Origin: Mariprofundales bacterium
GTDB lineage: Bacteria; Pseudomonadota; Zetaproteobacteria; Mariprofundales; J009
Direction of reading: 5' to 3'
NCBI GenBank assembly: GCA_030950645.1
Contig: JAUZRF010000087.1
Span: 1 to 52,582 of the forward strand
Length of the DNA stretch: 52,582 bases
Shown here: in pieces, positions 7,751-16,987 of the stretch
Layout of the letters: every line of letters starts with the position of its first letter
How positions within the stretch are numbered: position 1 is the stretch's first letter
Made by a program: the position numbers and the translations under genes
Notes under the pieces: model-generated
What the model saw: the letters and a program-made list of their open reading frames with translations, nothing else
Database searches by the model: none
What the model was told of the DNA's origin: nothing

Positions 7751-10033
7751 ATGCGCGCAGTCGTTGTTGTTGAGTCACCTGCAAAGTCAAAAACCATTGA
7801 AAAATATCTAGGAAAAGGCTACAAGGTGCTAGCCTCCTATGGCCATGTTCGCGCCTTTCCCAAGAAAGACGGTTCGGTTGATCCCGAACAGGATTTTGCC
7901 ATCAAGTATGAGATTATTGCCGATAAAAAGAAGCGGCTTGATGCCATTGGCACCGCGCTGAAAAAGGCCGATACCCTCATTCTGGCTAGCGATCCGGATC
8001 GCGAAGGGGAGGCAATCGCCTGGCATGTGGCCGAGGTGATGCGCGAACGCGGCCTGCTTGAGGATAAAGAGGTGCAGCGGGTGACCTTTCATGAGATTAC
8101 CAAAAAGGCGATCACCGCAGCCTTTGATCAGCCCCACCAGGTGAATGATCATCTGGTCGATGCGCAACAAGCGCGCAGTGCCCTTGATTATCTGGTTGGG
8201 TTTACCCTCTCTCCGTTGTTGTGGCGCAAGATTCGCAGTGGCCTCTCTGCCGGTCGGGTGCAGTCGGTAGCGTTACGGCTGATCTGCGAGCGAGAAGCGC
8301 ATATCCGTAGCTTTCAGCCTAAGGAGTACTGGACGCTCGACACCGGTTGCAAGGGCAAGGAGGGCGACTTTGCGGCGCGCCTTCACGCCGAGGGTGGCAA
8401 GGCACTGACCAAGTTTGCGATTCATGATGCCACTGGCGCCAAAAAGATGGCCAAACGCATCGAGAAAGCCGGTTTTACGGTGGCCAAGGTGACGAAGAAA
8501 CAGGCCAAGCAGAATCCGGCGCCACCATTCATCACCTCCACCCTGCAGATGGATGCGGCGCGCAAGTTGGGATTTACTGCCCGCAAAACCATGCAATTGG
8601 CGCAAAAGCTCTACGAAGGTATTGAGGTTGATGGTGAGCGTACCGGTCTCATTACCTACATGCGTACCGATTCAGTCACCCTATCTGAAGATGCGTTGGG
8701 TGAGACCCGTGTCTTCATTGAACAGAAATATGGTGCTGAATTTTTGCCGGATCATGCGCGTCGCTTCAAAAATAAAAGTAAGAATGCCCAAGAGGCGCAT
8801 GAGGCGATTCGTCCTTCGGATGTGCAGCGCACGCCGGATGCACTGAAGGGCACCCTTGATGGCGAGCAGTGGCGGCTCTACACCCTGATCTGGCAGCGTA
8901 CCGTGGCCTGCCAGATGGCGGCAGCCATTCTCGATCAAGTCAGTGTTGATATCGATGGCGACCATCTCACCCTGCGCGCGACCGGCTCCACACTACGCTT
9001 TGCCGGTTTTCGCAAACTTTATATCGAAGGCACCGATGACAACGGTGGCGCCGGCGATGATAAGGATCGCTTGCTGCCACCGCTGACCGAAGGTGAGGCG
9101 ATCACCATTGCTAGCTGCACCCCGAATCAGCATTTTACTGAGCCCAAGCCGAGGTTTTCTGAGGCGACGCTGGTGAAGGAGCTGGAGGGGCACGGCATTG
9201 GCCGTCCCTCTACCTATGCCTCGATTCTCAATGTGTTAAGAGAACGCAACTATGTTGAGATGGAGAAGCGGCGCTTCATGCCGACCGATGTTGGTGAGTG
9301 GGTGAGCAAGTTTCTCACCGCCTCTTTTGATGATATTATCAATACTGGATTTACGGCGGATATTGAGAATAAGCTTGATGCAGTCGCGCGTGGTGAAGCT
9401 GGCTGGAAGCCGTTGCTACGGGATTTTTGGGGTCCCTTTAAGGCGGCGGTTGATCTGGCTGCGGTGGCAGAACGGCCCGTGGAAGCGAGCGCAGAGATAT
9501 GTCCGGAGTGCGGTAAGCCGATGGCGATCAAGCTGGGGCGTTTTGGCAAGTTTCTCGCTTGTACCGGATATCCTGCCTGCAAACACGCGCAACCGATTGG
9601 TAAGGATGGTGAGCCACAGGCGGTAGAAGCGCCGGAGCTCTCCGACCAGAAATGTGAGAAATGCGGCGAGCCGATGGCGATTAAGCATGGCCGTTATGGC
9701 AAGTTCTTGGGTTGCTCGGCCTACCCCAAATGCAAGAATATCCAGCCGATGGAGAAGCCCAAGGATACCGGCATCACCTGTCCAGAATGTGGTAAAGGCA
9801 CCTTTCTTGTGAAGAAGTCGCGCCGTGGTAAGATATTCTACTCCTGCTCCACCTATCCCAAGTGCAAAAATGCGCTTTGGAACCAACCGATTGACCGCGC
9901 CTGTCCTGAATGCAGTGCGCCATTCGTTACGGAAAAGGTGACCAAGCGGAACGGAACGGAACACATTTGTGCCATTGAAGGGTGTGGCTGGAAGGAAAAA
10001 ATAGCCGAAACGAAGGAAGCTGCGACCAACTGA
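7751..10033 (+). CDS. topA: DNA topoisomerase I
   Basis: 760 residues. The TOPRIM domain is at the N-terminus, with Glu9 in VVESPAKSKTI and DPDREGE at 81-87. The catalytic tyrosine is Tyr303 in GLITYMRTDS. Four C-terminal zinc-ribbon modules are readable as CPECGKPM, CEKCGEPM, CPECGKGT and CPECSAPF, the last with only a partial second half (CAIEGCGW). The enzyme relaxes negative supercoils through a 5'-phosphotyrosine intermediate. The length is slightly under that of the E. coli protein. Its TGA overlaps the next ATG (TGATG), which indicates translational coupling to rimI. Confidence 0.96.
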   Translation: MRAVVVVESPAKSKTIEKYLGKGYKVLASYGHVRAFPKKDGSVDPEQDFAIKYEIIADKKKRLDAIGTALKKADTLILASDPDREGEAIAWHVAEVMRERGLLEDKEVQRVTFHEITKKAITAAFDQPHQVNDHLVDAQQARSALDYLVGFTLSPLLWRKIRSGLSAGRVQSVALRLICEREAHIRSFQPKEYWTLDTGCKGKEGDFAARLHAEGGKALTKFAIHDATGAKKMAKRIEKAGFTVAKVTKKQAKQNPAPPFITSTLQMDAARKLGFTARKTMQLAQKLYEGIEVDGERTGLITYMRTDSVTLSEDALGETRVFIEQKYGAEFLPDHARRFKNKSKNAQEAHEAIRPSDVQRTPDALKGTLDGEQWRLYTLIWQRTVACQMAAAILDQVSVDIDGDHLTLRATGSTLRFAGFRKLYIEGTDDNGGAGDDKDRLLPPLTEGEAITIASCTPNQHFTEPKPRFSEATLVKELEGHGIGRPSTYASILNVLRERNYVEMEKRRFMPTDVGEWVSKFLTASFDDIINTGFTADIENKLDAVARGEAGWKPLLRDFWGPFKAAVDLAAVAERPVEASAEICPECGKPMAIKLGRFGKFLACTGYPACKHAQPIGKDGEPQAVEAPELSDQKCEKCGEPMAIKHGRYGKFLGCSAYPKCKNIQPMEKPKDTGITCPECGKGTFLVKKSRRGKIFYSCSTYPKCKNALWNQPIDRACPECSAPFVTEKVTKRNGTEHICAIEGCGWKEKIAETKEAATN

Positions 10034-10521
10034 TGGTGTTCGCGGAGGATGGGGCACCCCACCTCCGCCTGGCCACGGAGGATGACCTCCCCTCCCTAGC
10101 AGCGATGGCGGAAGCGGCGTTGCCGGAAGCATGGCCGCTGCCGTTGATGGAGGAGGCGTTGCGGCTAGACCATCATCGTATGGTGGTAGCTGAAGCCCAT
10201 GGATCGGTCGGGAGCGATAGGGTGGTTGGTTACTTGTTGGCAAGCTTGGTGGTGCCCGACGCGATTGAATTGCTGCAAGTGGTGGTTGCCCCCAACTGTC
10301 GGCGCAGTGGCATCGCCACGGCGCTGATGCATTGGCTTGGCGCACGGTGCCTGGCAGGTGGCCGCATTTTGCTAGAGGTGCGTGGCTCCAACCGTGCCGC
10401 AGTGCGCCTCTATCGGAGGTTGGGCTTCCGACAGCTTGCTACGCGCCATCACTATTATCGTCCGGCGGCACCATCTACTGCGCGTGAAGATGCGCTAGTT
10501 ATGGCATTTACGCGCCAATAA
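10033..10521 (+). CDS. rimI: GNAT acetyltransferase, RimI-like
   Basis: 162 residues from the ATG that overlaps the topA stop. A start 17 codons earlier would run inside topA and adds nothing conserved. The acetyl-CoA loop is VVAPNCRRSGIATALM (about 86-99), followed by LEVRGSNRAAVRLYRRLGF, the pattern of RimI proteins that acetylate the N-terminal alanine of ribosomal protein S18. Other GNAT substrates cannot be excluded. The gene ends 20 bases from the convergent clpB stop, with no clear terminator between them. Confidence 0.8.
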   Translation: MVFAEDGAPHLRLATEDDLPSLAAMAEAALPEAWPLPLMEEALRLDHHRMVVAEAHGSVGSDRVVGYLLASLVVPDAIELLQVVVAPNCRRSGIATALMHWLGARCLAGGRILLEVRGSNRAAVRLYRRLGFRQLATRHHYYRPAAPSTAREDALVMAFTRQ

Positions 10522-10540
10522 TGCGCTGAATTGATGGCGA

Positions 10541-13129
10541 CTATGCGGGGGTAATCTCCAAGTGGTTGTCTGTGCAATCAAGCACCAGTGCGCTACTACC
10601 ATTGGCGATCAGCATGCGCGCTAAGGGGGTCTCTACTTGGCGTTGAATAAAGCGTTTGAGTGGGCGCGCACCATAGATCGCATCGTACCCTTGGCGGGCG
10701 ATCAAGCCCCGTGCGGCCTCGGTCATGGTGAGGGTCACACCTCGGACTTCAAGCCGTTGGATTAACGCCTGCATGAAGAGGTCAACAATCTGCTCCGCCT
10801 CGCGTTGTGTCAGCGGCTTGAACTGCACGATCTCATCGACTCGGTTAAGAAACTCCGGTCGAAAGTGGTCGCGTAGGGTGGCCATGACCTGGTCGCGAGT
10901 GGCATCATCAATCGCACCATCAGCGCGGATTCCTTGCAGGAGATGCTCACTACCTAGGTTGCTGGTCATGATGACGATGGTGTTGCGAAAATCGACCGTG
11001 CGGCCACTGGAGTCGGTGAGCCGTCCATCATCAAGCAGCTGGAGCAGGATGTTCAACACATCGGGATGCGCCTTTTCGATCTCATCGAATAGTAGCACAC
11101 AGTAGGGCTTGCGCCGTACTGCCTCGGTGAGTTGACCTCCTTGGTCGAATCCGATGTAGCCCGGCGGGGCGCCGAGCAGACGCGAGACGGCGTGCTTCTC
11201 CATATACTCACTCATGTCGATGCGCACCATGGCACTATCTGAATCAAACAGTGTGGTCGCGAGGGTGCGTGCCAGCTCGGTTTTTCCTACTCCAGTAGGG
11301 CCAAGGAAGATAAAAGAACCAATGGGTTTGTTTTGGTCAGATATCCCCGCACGGGCGCGCAGTACGGCATCGCTTACCCGTTGCACGGCCTCATCTTGCC
11401 CGATCACTCGCGCATGGAGGGTCTGGTCTAAACGCAAGAGTTTATCGCGCTCCCCCTCAACCAACCGAATGGTCGGTATGCCCGTCCAGCGGGAGACTAC
11501 CCGGGCAATCTCCTCCTCCGTTACCTCTTCTTGTAGCAATGTTTTCTTATCCATGGAGGTGGCTTCGGCCTCTACCAACTGCTGCTCCAGTGTGGGGAGT
11601 GTGCCGTAGCGCAGCTCGGCTACCTTCTCCAGATTGTAGGCGCGTTCCGCCTGCTCGATCTGAAGCTTGGCTTGATCGATCTGTTCGCGCAGCGCCCGTA
11701 CCCGACCGATGTCTGATTTTTCTGCTTCCCAGCGTGCGGTGAGGGCATCGCGTTCGCTTCGTTGATCGGCCAGCTCGAGTTGCAACGCCGTGAGCCGTTG
11801 ATGGCTCGCTTCATCACGCTCTTTTTTGAGTGCCGTCTCCTCGATCTCCAGTCGCATCGTTTTGCGGGTGATCTCATCAAGTTCGGCGGGCATCGAGTCG
11901 ATCTCGGTGCGGATTGAGGCGCAGGCCTCATCGATCAGATCGATCGCCTTGTCGGGCAGGAAGCGGTCGCTGATGTAGCGATCTGATAGCGTTGCGGCTG
12001 CCACCAGTGCCGCATCAAGGATGCGCACGCCGTGGTGCAATTCAAAGCGCTCGCGCAGGCCGCGCAGAATGGAGATCGAGTCCTCCACCCCTGGCGCATC
12101 GACGATCACCGGCTGGAAACGCCGCTCTAGGGCGGCGTCTTTCTCGATATACAAGCGATGCTCATTGAGGGTGGTGGCACCAATGCAGTGCAGCTCACCG
12201 CGTGCCAGCATTGGCTTAAGCATGTTCCCAGCATCTGAGCTGCCCTCAGTCTTGCCAGCACCGACGATGGTGTGCAGCTCATCAATGAACAGCAGGATGC
12301 GGCCATCGGCGGACTTGATCTCCTTTAACACCGCCTTGAGCCGCTCCTCGAACTCGCCGCGATACTTGGCTCCGGCCATCAGTGAGGTCATATCGAGGGC
12401 AAAGATGGTGCGATCCTTCAACCCCTCCGGAACATCGCCATTGACGATGCGTTGCGCCAGCCCCTCGACGATGGCGGTTTTTCCCACTCCGGGCTCGCCG
12501 ATCAGCACCGGATTATTCTTGGTTTTGCGTGATAGGATGCGGATAACGCTGCGGATCTCGCTATCGCGGCCGATCACCGGATCAAGCTTTCCCGCCCGCG
12601 CCTGCTCAACCAGATCGATGCCATACTTGTTCAGGGCATCGTAGTTGGCTTCGGGGTCGTCGGTGGTTACGCGCTGGTTGCCGCGGATCGCAAGCAACGC
12701 CTCCAGTAGCTTGTCTCGCGTCACCCCAAGTTCGGCCAACAGCTTGCCACTATCGCTTGATTGCCCCTCACTCACCAGTGCTAGCAGCAGGTGTTCGACG
12801 GAAATAAAGTCGTCCCCGAGCTGTTTGGCCTCATCCTCGGCGGTGGCAAAGGTGCGTTCTACCCGTTGGGTGACATAGAGACGATCCTGATCACCACTGG
12901 CGGTGACCCGTGGCAGTTTTGCCAGCGTCTCCTGTACGCGCTGCCGGCATGCCTTGATATCTGCGCCGCAGCGGGTGATGAGTTGGGGTGCTAGCCCATT
13001 CTCTTGTGCCAACAACTCGGCGAGCAGGTGTTCGCTGTCGAGCGCCTGGTGCTCTAGCCGAGCACAGAGCGTTTGCGCTGAGGCCAGTGCCTCGCGCACC
13101 TTTTGGGTCATGCGGTTGGGATCAATCAT
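10541..13129 (-). CDS. clpB: ATP-dependent disaggregase ClpB
   Basis: 862 residues, the usual ClpB length. Two Clp-N repeats at the start are followed by AAA domain 1 (GEPGVGKT about 211, LLFIDELHT), the long coiled-coil middle domain (about 400-520) that distinguishes ClpB from ClpA/C, and AAA domain 2 (GPTGVGKTE about 605, [13 protein letters not shown]). With DnaK it resolubilises aggregated proteins. The start is the ATG at 13129, which has AAGGAG seven bases upstream; a TTG two codons earlier is less likely. Two decayed copies of the 152-bp element occupy its upstream region, and no heat-shock promoter was recognised there. Confidence 0.96.
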   Translation of the reverse strand: MIDPNRMTQKVREALASAQTLCARLEHQALDSEHLLAELLAQENGLAPQLITRCGADIKACRQRVQETLAKLPRVTASGDQDRLYVTQRVERTFATAEDEAKQLGDDFISVEHLLLALVSEGQSSDSGKLLAELGVTRDKLLEALLAIRGNQRVTTDDPEANYDALNKYGIDLVEQARAGKLDPVIGRDSEIRSVIRILSRKTKNNPVLIGEPGVGKTAIVEGLAQRIVNGDVPEGLKDRTIFALDMTSLMAGAKYRGEFEERLKAVLKEIKSADGRILLFIDELHTIVGAGKTEGSSDAGNMLKPMLARGELHCIGATTLNEHRLYIEKDAALERRFQPVIVDAPGVEDSISILRGLRERFELHHGVRILDAALVAAATLSDRYISDRFLPDKAIDLIDEACASIRTEIDSMPAELDEITRKTMRLEIEETALKKERDEASHQRLTALQLELADQRSERDALTARWEAEKSDIGRVRALREQIDQAKLQIEQAERAYNLEKVAELRYGTLPTLEQQLVEAEATSMDKKTLLQEEVTEEEIARVVSRWTGIPTIRLVEGERDKLLRLDQTLHARVIGQDEAVQRVSDAVLRARAGISDQNKPIGSFIFLGPTGVGKTELARTLATTLFDSDSAMVRIDMSEYMEKHAVSRLLGAPPGYIGFDQGGQLTEAVRRKPYCVLLFDEIEKAHPDVLNILLQLLDDGRLTDSSGRTVDFRNTIVIMTSNLGSEHLLQGIRADGAIDDATRDQVMATLRDHFRPEFLNRVDEIVQFKPLTQREAEQIVDLFMQALIQRLEVRGVTLTMTEAARGLIARQGYDAIYGARPLKRFIQRQVETPLARMLIANGSSALVLDCTDNHLEITPA

Positions 13130-13170
13130 TACCAATCTCCTTGTGAACTCGCGCCTCGGGAAAACAGTCC

Positions 13171-13240
13171 GTAGCGGCTCAATTGCTTCTCGTTTCTTAA
13201 CGCAGCGATCGGGAAAATGAGGAGTGGTCTGCGTAGTTAC
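13171..13240 (+). mobile_element. 152-bp repeat family, internally deleted decayed copy
   Basis: Resembles the family with the centre missing: GTAGCGGCTCAATTGCTTCT corresponds to GTAACTGCTCAGATTGCTTC. It runs directly into CAGCGATCGGGAAAATGAGG and ends TGCGTAGTTAC, the decayed right terminus. Many mismatches indicate an old copy, lying in the clpB leader. Confidence 0.55.
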
Positions 13241-13253
13241 AGTTTATAAGGAG

Positions 13254-13335
13254 GTAACTACTCAGCACCCATTGAAAACATCCCGTAACTGCTCAGATTG
13301 CTTTCGGTTTTCCTGATAGCAAGGTGAAAAGCATG
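13254..13335 (+). mobile_element. 152-bp repeat family, left half only
   Basis: Starts GTAACTACTCAGCACCCATTG and continues through the internal end and TTTTCCTGATAGCAAGG, then diverges. It shares the CACCCATTGAAAACATCCC variant of the left segment with the copy at 20841, unlike the other copies. Confidence 0.75.
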
Positions 13336-13362
13336 AAATTCAAGGAGCCGGTCTATGCTGCC

Positions 13363-14112
13363 CTAGGGGGTACTATCCTCCCAGTCATCGTTCGCCCAGT
13401 CGTCTTTTTTCTTGGTGGATGTGCCCATTCGGCCATCAAAAATCAAATATTTTCGATGTTGCCGCCATGCTTCGCGCGTAAACACATAAGGGTCAAGCGC
13501 CATATCATCGCGCAGATTGGCCGCTCCAATGAGGCGATAGCGCTTGTCAATCGCCTTGAGTATGGTGAGTGGGATCGTGATTGCTGGCGCAGCGGATAAC
13601 GATACCCAAAACAACACATCGCTAAGGGTGGAGGTGACGAAGTCTGGCGTGTCCCGATAGGAGTTCGGGCCGAACAATGGGTAGACCACATAGCCGCCCT
13701 GTCCCACGCCCCACACCGCTAAGGTCTGTCCTAGATCTTCATCGTGCTTGATTAAGCCGACGCTGGTGGCGGGATCAAACAAACCGCCAACGCCTAGCGT
13801 GGTATTGAGTAAAAAACGGCCGAAATCTGCACTTCCCTGCTTCCCTTTTCCTTGCAGAAAATCGTTCAATACCACATTCATGTAGGTACTGTTATCGAAG
13901 AAGTTACTGACCATGGTGCGGATTGGGCCAGGTGTGATACGACCATAGCCCTGAGCAGTTGGCTTCAGCGTGACTTTGTCCAAGATGGTGTTGAATTGAT
14001 CAACACCCCGATTGTAGCCTTCGAGTGGGTCATGTTGGTTTTTGGCCGTTGCGCAAGCTGTTACTAATAAGCACAGAATTATCAGCGCTACCTTTTTCAT
14101 CCTAGTTTTCAT
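13363..14112 (-). CDS. mlaA: outer-membrane phospholipid-retrieval lipoprotein MlaA (VacJ)
   Basis: 249 residues from the ATG at 14112, which has TGAGG five bases upstream; a longer frame exists but lacks support. A lipoprotein signal (LLVTAC, lipobox Cys near 19) opens the protein. MlaA-family motifs follow: DPLEGYNRGVDQFN, a segment ending in MVSNFFDN, RFLLNTTLGVGGLFD and EDLGQTLAVWGVGQGGYVVYP. MlaA with a porin removes phospholipids from the outer leaflet and passes them to MlaC. Here mlaA is far from mlaC (29.3 kb), and no mlaFEDB genes are in the window. The C-terminal KKKDDWANDDWED tail is acidic and unusual. Confidence 0.92.
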   Translation of the reverse strand: MKTRMKKVALIILCLLVTACATAKNQHDPLEGYNRGVDQFNTILDKVTLKPTAQGYGRITPGPIRTMVSNFFDNSTYMNVVLNDFLQGKGKQGSADFGRFLLNTTLGVGGLFDPATSVGLIKHDEDLGQTLAVWGVGQGGYVVYPLFGPNSYRDTPDFVTSTLSDVLFWVSLSAAPAITIPLTILKAIDKRYRLIGAANLRDDMALDPYVFTREAWRQHRKYLIFDGRMGTSTKKKDDWANDDWEDSTP

Positions 14113-14218
14113 TATGGCCTCAAGGCTGGGCTGTGCCCAAATAATGTCAAAAAACATAACATGTTGGCGGGTCTGATGTCGCGGTTAGCTCGATGGCTGT
14201 TGGGTGTTATGTTTGCCT

Positions 14219-14440
14219 TTATTTGAGGGGAATCATCCCTCGTTCAGCAAGGGCTCCCGAATCCGCACATGACCCCCCTCTTCTGTAGCGGAAGATGGGT
14301 CAAGGAGGAGTGCGGAGCGAAGTGTAGCAAGCTTTTTGAGGCATCTGGAGCGTAAGTAGTCTTGGGCATGTGCGGATTCGGGGTGGGTAATCAGCTGTTC
14401 TAAACGGCCTGCCTCATCGTGGCACACCCCCCTCAAATAA
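14219..14440. repeat. 222-base segment with nested inverted repeats
   Basis: The ends are TTATTTGAGGGG (14219-14230) and CCCCTCAAATAA (14429-14440), a perfect 12-base inverted pair. Inside is a perfect 16-base pair, CCCGAATCCGCACATG (14256-14271) and its complement (14367-14382), 95 bases apart. The left end coincides with the transposase-derived 34 bases shared with 4280-4313, so it may be an element built from transposase debris or a chance border. Confidence 0.4.
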
Positions 14441-14449
14441 GCCGGAATG

Positions 14450-14601
14450 GTAACTCTCAGCACCCTACCAAAAAATGGCTGTAACTGCTCAGATTGCTTC
14501 CGGTTTTCCTGATAGCAAGGCGAAAAAGCGGAGTGTACTACTGTAAATGAGCATTTTTCAACGCCGCTATCAGGAAAACCGGGAGTGAGCTGAGTAGTTA
14601 C
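14450..14601 (+). mobile_element. 152-bp repeat family, full copy with 8-bp target duplication
   Basis: Left end GTAACTCTCAG (two bases lost), right end CTGAGTAGTTAC. It is flanked on both sides by CCGGAATG (14442-14449 and 14602-14609), a perfect 8-base direct repeat expected from transposition. Confidence 0.9.
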
Positions 14602-14620
14602 CCGGAATGTAACAAGCGCC

Positions 14621-15964
14621 CTATCCGCAGGTGACGCGGTTTTTCCCTTCGTGCTTGCTGCGATAAAGGTTTTCATCTGCCAGTTTCAGGGTGCGTTCGT
14701 AGTCAGGGTGATAGTCGTACAACGCGCCACCGATACTGGCGGTGACATGCAACTCCCCGCCATCCTTCAGCGGCACCGCCAACGCAGCAATCGCTTGCCG
14801 CAGCCGTTCGGCCTGATTGGCCAGCTCTGAAGGTGTCACATTGGTTAGGATGAGCAGCATCTCTTCACCGCCGTAACGAAAGGCGAAATCGGTGGGGCGA
14901 ATGGCGTGTAGCATCGTCTCGCCCACCTTTTTGAGCACCGCATCCCCCGCATCATGGCCATGGGTATCGTTGATCACCTTAAAATCATCCAAATCCAGCA
15001 TCAAAAGGCCAAATCGTTCCTGGTTTTTGGTTGCCACCCTGATCTCATTCTGCAAGATGGCGGCCAGGAAACGGCGGCTAAGCAGTTGGGTTAATACATC
15101 TTTGCTGTTTTGCTCTTCGGCCACATGATCAATCAGACCATCCATGTGCCAAGAGAGGCGGCTGATGCAGTCGTTGGCCTTTTTGAGGATGATCGATTGA
15201 TCTTTTCCCTCTGCTTCAGCCAGTGTGGCCAGTACCTCGTTCAGGCGTACCAGCATCTCCGTCATCTCATGTGTTTCTTTCGAATGTGGGAAATAGAAGG
15301 TGGCCTTGTGCCGCACCCAGAGCGCGAACGGAGAGCAGTGGACATCGCAATGGTGCCCAGAACCATGGAGGCCAATTTCGGTCAGTAGCTCGCGGAACCA
15401 ATCAAATAACTCCGCCCGCATCCGCTCACATTCCACACTGAGGTTAAGACTGGAGGTCTGCATGCGCAGTGAGTGTGCCTCCTTCTCGGCACTGGTGACC
15501 TGCTCCAGATAGGCTTGGTTGATCGCCGTCAGGCAACTATCGAGCAGGGCATCGATAAATTGAATCCCTTCCATCATCTGCTGGCGACCCGCCTCTGCGT
15601 CGAGCGCGGCCACAAAATGGCGAACAGCACCGCTTTTGATAATCATCATGCCACGGTTGACCAGATACATCGGCAACTCAATGCGCGCATGCACGGTACC
15701 GATATGAATCTGGTGTGCTAGAAAATCATCTACCCGCTGCTCAGCGGAGAGTGAAAAGACATCCAACAACCAGCGGCGCATCGATTGGATGAGGCGCTGT
15801 TGTACCATCTCATGGTCAAGAAAGACGGCAGATGGGGGGAAGGCCATCAATTGACGATAGAAGTCCACCGTCAACTCGGCTTCATGCTGTTCGATCACCG
15901 TTAGCACCTGACGACGAATCTCGATCGGGCACTCCCGATAGGTTTTGAGCAAGTTGTCGCGCAT
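14621..15964 (-). CDS. globin-coupled diguanylate cyclase (DosC/YddV-like)
   Basis: 447 residues from the ATG at 15964, with GGAG seven bases upstream; a longer reading would be encoded by the repeat element. Residues ~1-160 resemble a sensor globin, with the probable proximal heme ligand His92 in IGTVHARIELP. A middle region (about 190-290) is followed by a GGDEF domain with LDDFKVINDTHGHDAGD and the signature GGEEM at 365-369. An RxxD product-inhibition site (RPTD, 356-359) lies five residues upstream. It probably makes cyclic di-GMP under O2, NO or CO control. Met instead of Phe at the last signature position is unusual; activity is likely but not certain. The gene is bracketed by two element copies. 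Confidence 0.88.
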   Translation of the reverse strand: MRDNLLKTYRECPIEIRRQVLTVIEQHEAELTVDFYRQLMAFPPSAVFLDHEMVQQRLIQSMRRWLLDVFSLSAEQRVDDFLAHQIHIGTVHARIELPMYLVNRGMMIIKSGAVRHFVAALDAEAGRQQMMEGIQFIDALLDSCLTAINQAYLEQVTSAEKEAHSLRMQTSSLNLSVECERMRAELFDWFRELLTEIGLHGSGHHCDVHCSPFALWVRHKATFYFPHSKETHEMTEMLVRLNEVLATLAEAEGKDQSIILKKANDCISRLSWHMDGLIDHVAEEQNSKDVLTQLLSRRFLAAILQNEIRVATKNQERFGLLMLDLDDFKVINDTHGHDAGDAVLKKVGETMLHAIRPTDFAFRYGGEEMLLILTNVTPSELANQAERLRQAIAALAVPLKDGGELHVTASIGGALYDYHPDYERTLKLADENLYRSKHEGKNRVTCG

Positions 15965-15979
15965 GGTTATCTCCCTTTC

Positions 15980-16134
15980 GTAACTACTCAGCTCACTCCC
16001 GGTTTTCCTGATAGCGGCGTTGAAAAATGCGCATTTACAGTAGTAAACTCCGCTTTTTCGCCTTGCTATCAGAAAAACCGGAAGCAATCTGAGCCGTTAC
16101 AGTCATTTTTGGGTAGGGTGCTGAGTATAGTTAC
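15980..16134 (-). mobile_element. 152-bp repeat family, full copy with target duplication
   Basis: Ends are GTAACTACTCAG and a slightly altered CTGAGTATAGTTAC. The flanks TCCCTTTC (15972-15979) and TACCTTTC (16135-16142) match at seven of eight positions, a slightly decayed target duplication. It sits between the divergent diguanylate cyclase and sdhC genes. Confidence 0.88.
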
Positions 16135-16219
16135 TACCTTTCTAAAGATTGAAGATTCTAGCTCGTGGTATGGCGATGTCTATTTGACACTCTATGGTCA
16201 ACTGAGTAAACCTGCGGCC

Positions 16220-16615
16220 ATGGCAACCGACGCACCCCGCCCGACATCGCAGCGCCCGAACTCTCCGCATTTGACGGTTTATCGTTGGTCGTGGCCGATG
16301 GCCGCGAGTATCGCGCATCGGGCGAGTGGTGTATTGCTGGTGGGGTTTGTCCCCTTTTATCTCTGGCTGTTGCACGCCATGGTGGGCTCGCAAGCGGGCT
16401 ATGACTACAGCTATCTGGTGCTGCACTCTGCCTTTGGACGGCTGTTGTTGTGGTTGGTGGGCAGTGCGCTGATCTACCATTTTTGCAATGGCATCCGCTT
16501 TTTGCTGCTTGATGCCGGTGTTGGTGAGCAGCGTGAGACCATGATTGCAGTGGCCCGTTGGCCGATCTATGCCACCGGTGCTGGTGCCTTGCTGCTGGCG
16601 ATCGCCCTATTATGA
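16220..16615 (+). CDS. sdhC: succinate dehydrogenase cytochrome b556 subunit
   Basis: 131 residues with three membrane helices (about 28-52, 65-85, 107-130). SPHLTVYRW and SIAHRASG (30-37) are the quinone-site and family motifs. His87 in YHFCNGIRF is the expected heme b ligand; the second histidine usual in GIRH is Phe here. The protein anchors SdhAB in the inner membrane. The ATG at 16220 gives the standard N-terminus; the frame continues upstream into a repeat element, which I exclude. First gene of sdhCDAB-sdhE, all closely spaced. Confidence 0.92.
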   Translation: MATDAPRPTSQRPNSPHLTVYRWSWPMAASIAHRASGVLLVGFVPFYLWLLHAMVGSQAGYDYSYLVLHSAFGRLLLWLVGSALIYHFCNGIRFLLLDAGVGEQRETMIAVARWPIYATGAGALLLAIALL

Positions 16616-16627
16616 GATCACACTAAG

Positions 16628-16984
16628 ATGAGACCGTATCGTTCAGGCACCGCCCACAATGGGCTGCATGACTGGCATTGGCAGCGCCTGTCGGCGGTAG
16701 TGTTGGCGCTGCTGATTCCACTGCCGTTTCTGCTATTGATCTGTATCTATAGCGGCAATATCGATCAGATCAGCCTGCTGAACCTGCTCGACCACCCCGT
16801 GACCCGCACCTTGCATACCCTGCTCATCGCTGCCCTTACCATTCACGGCTATGTCGGGCTGAAGGTGATCATCGAAGATTATCTGCACTGCTCCTGCGCC
16901 CGCGTGGTGGTGGTTGGTGGTCTGATGACGGTGTTTGCCGCGATTTCGATCTGGTGGCTGGCTTTAATTTGGGGGTGGTTCTAA
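16628..16984 (+). CDS. sdhD: succinate dehydrogenase membrane anchor subunit
   Basis: 118 residues, three membrane helices. HDWHWQRLSAV near 14-24 is the family start. His73 in HGYVGLKVIIEDY is the second heme b axial ligand, and Asp84-Tyr85 form part of the ubiquinone pocket. It starts 12 bases after sdhC and ends three bases before sdhA, so it is translated from the same message. Confidence 0.93.
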   Translation: MRPYRSGTAHNGLHDWHWQRLSAVVLALLIPLPFLLLICIYSGNIDQISLLNLLDHPVTRTLHTLLIAALTIHGYVGLKVIIEDYLHCSCARVVVVGGLMTVFAAISIWWLALIWGWF

Positions 16985-16987
16985 CCG

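Larger units (their letters stand above)
14113..14620. other. gene-poor interval with inverted repeats and a repeat element
   Basis: About 500 bases without a convincing gene between mlaA and the diguanylate cyclase. It holds an IS1634-derived scrap (14206-14239), a 222-base segment with matching inverted ends (14219-14440), and a complete 152-bp-family copy (14450-14601). A minus-strand frame through 14233-14676 crosses the repeat element and is not accepted as a gene. Confidence 0.6.

Noticed and set aside
9416-10345. 309-codon frame antisense to the topA end and rimI
   Set aside because: Both sense-strand genes have clear family motifs; the antisense frame is Arg/Pro-rich without motifs.
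12021-12644. 207-codon frame antisense to clpB
   Set aside because: Overlaps the conserved ClpB AAA domain 1; Ser/Arg-rich shadow typical of GC-rich coding DNA.
14233-14676. 147-codon minus-strand frame
   Set aside because: Its middle is the repeat element at 14450-14601 and its start lies within the diguanylate cyclase gene; no family motif.
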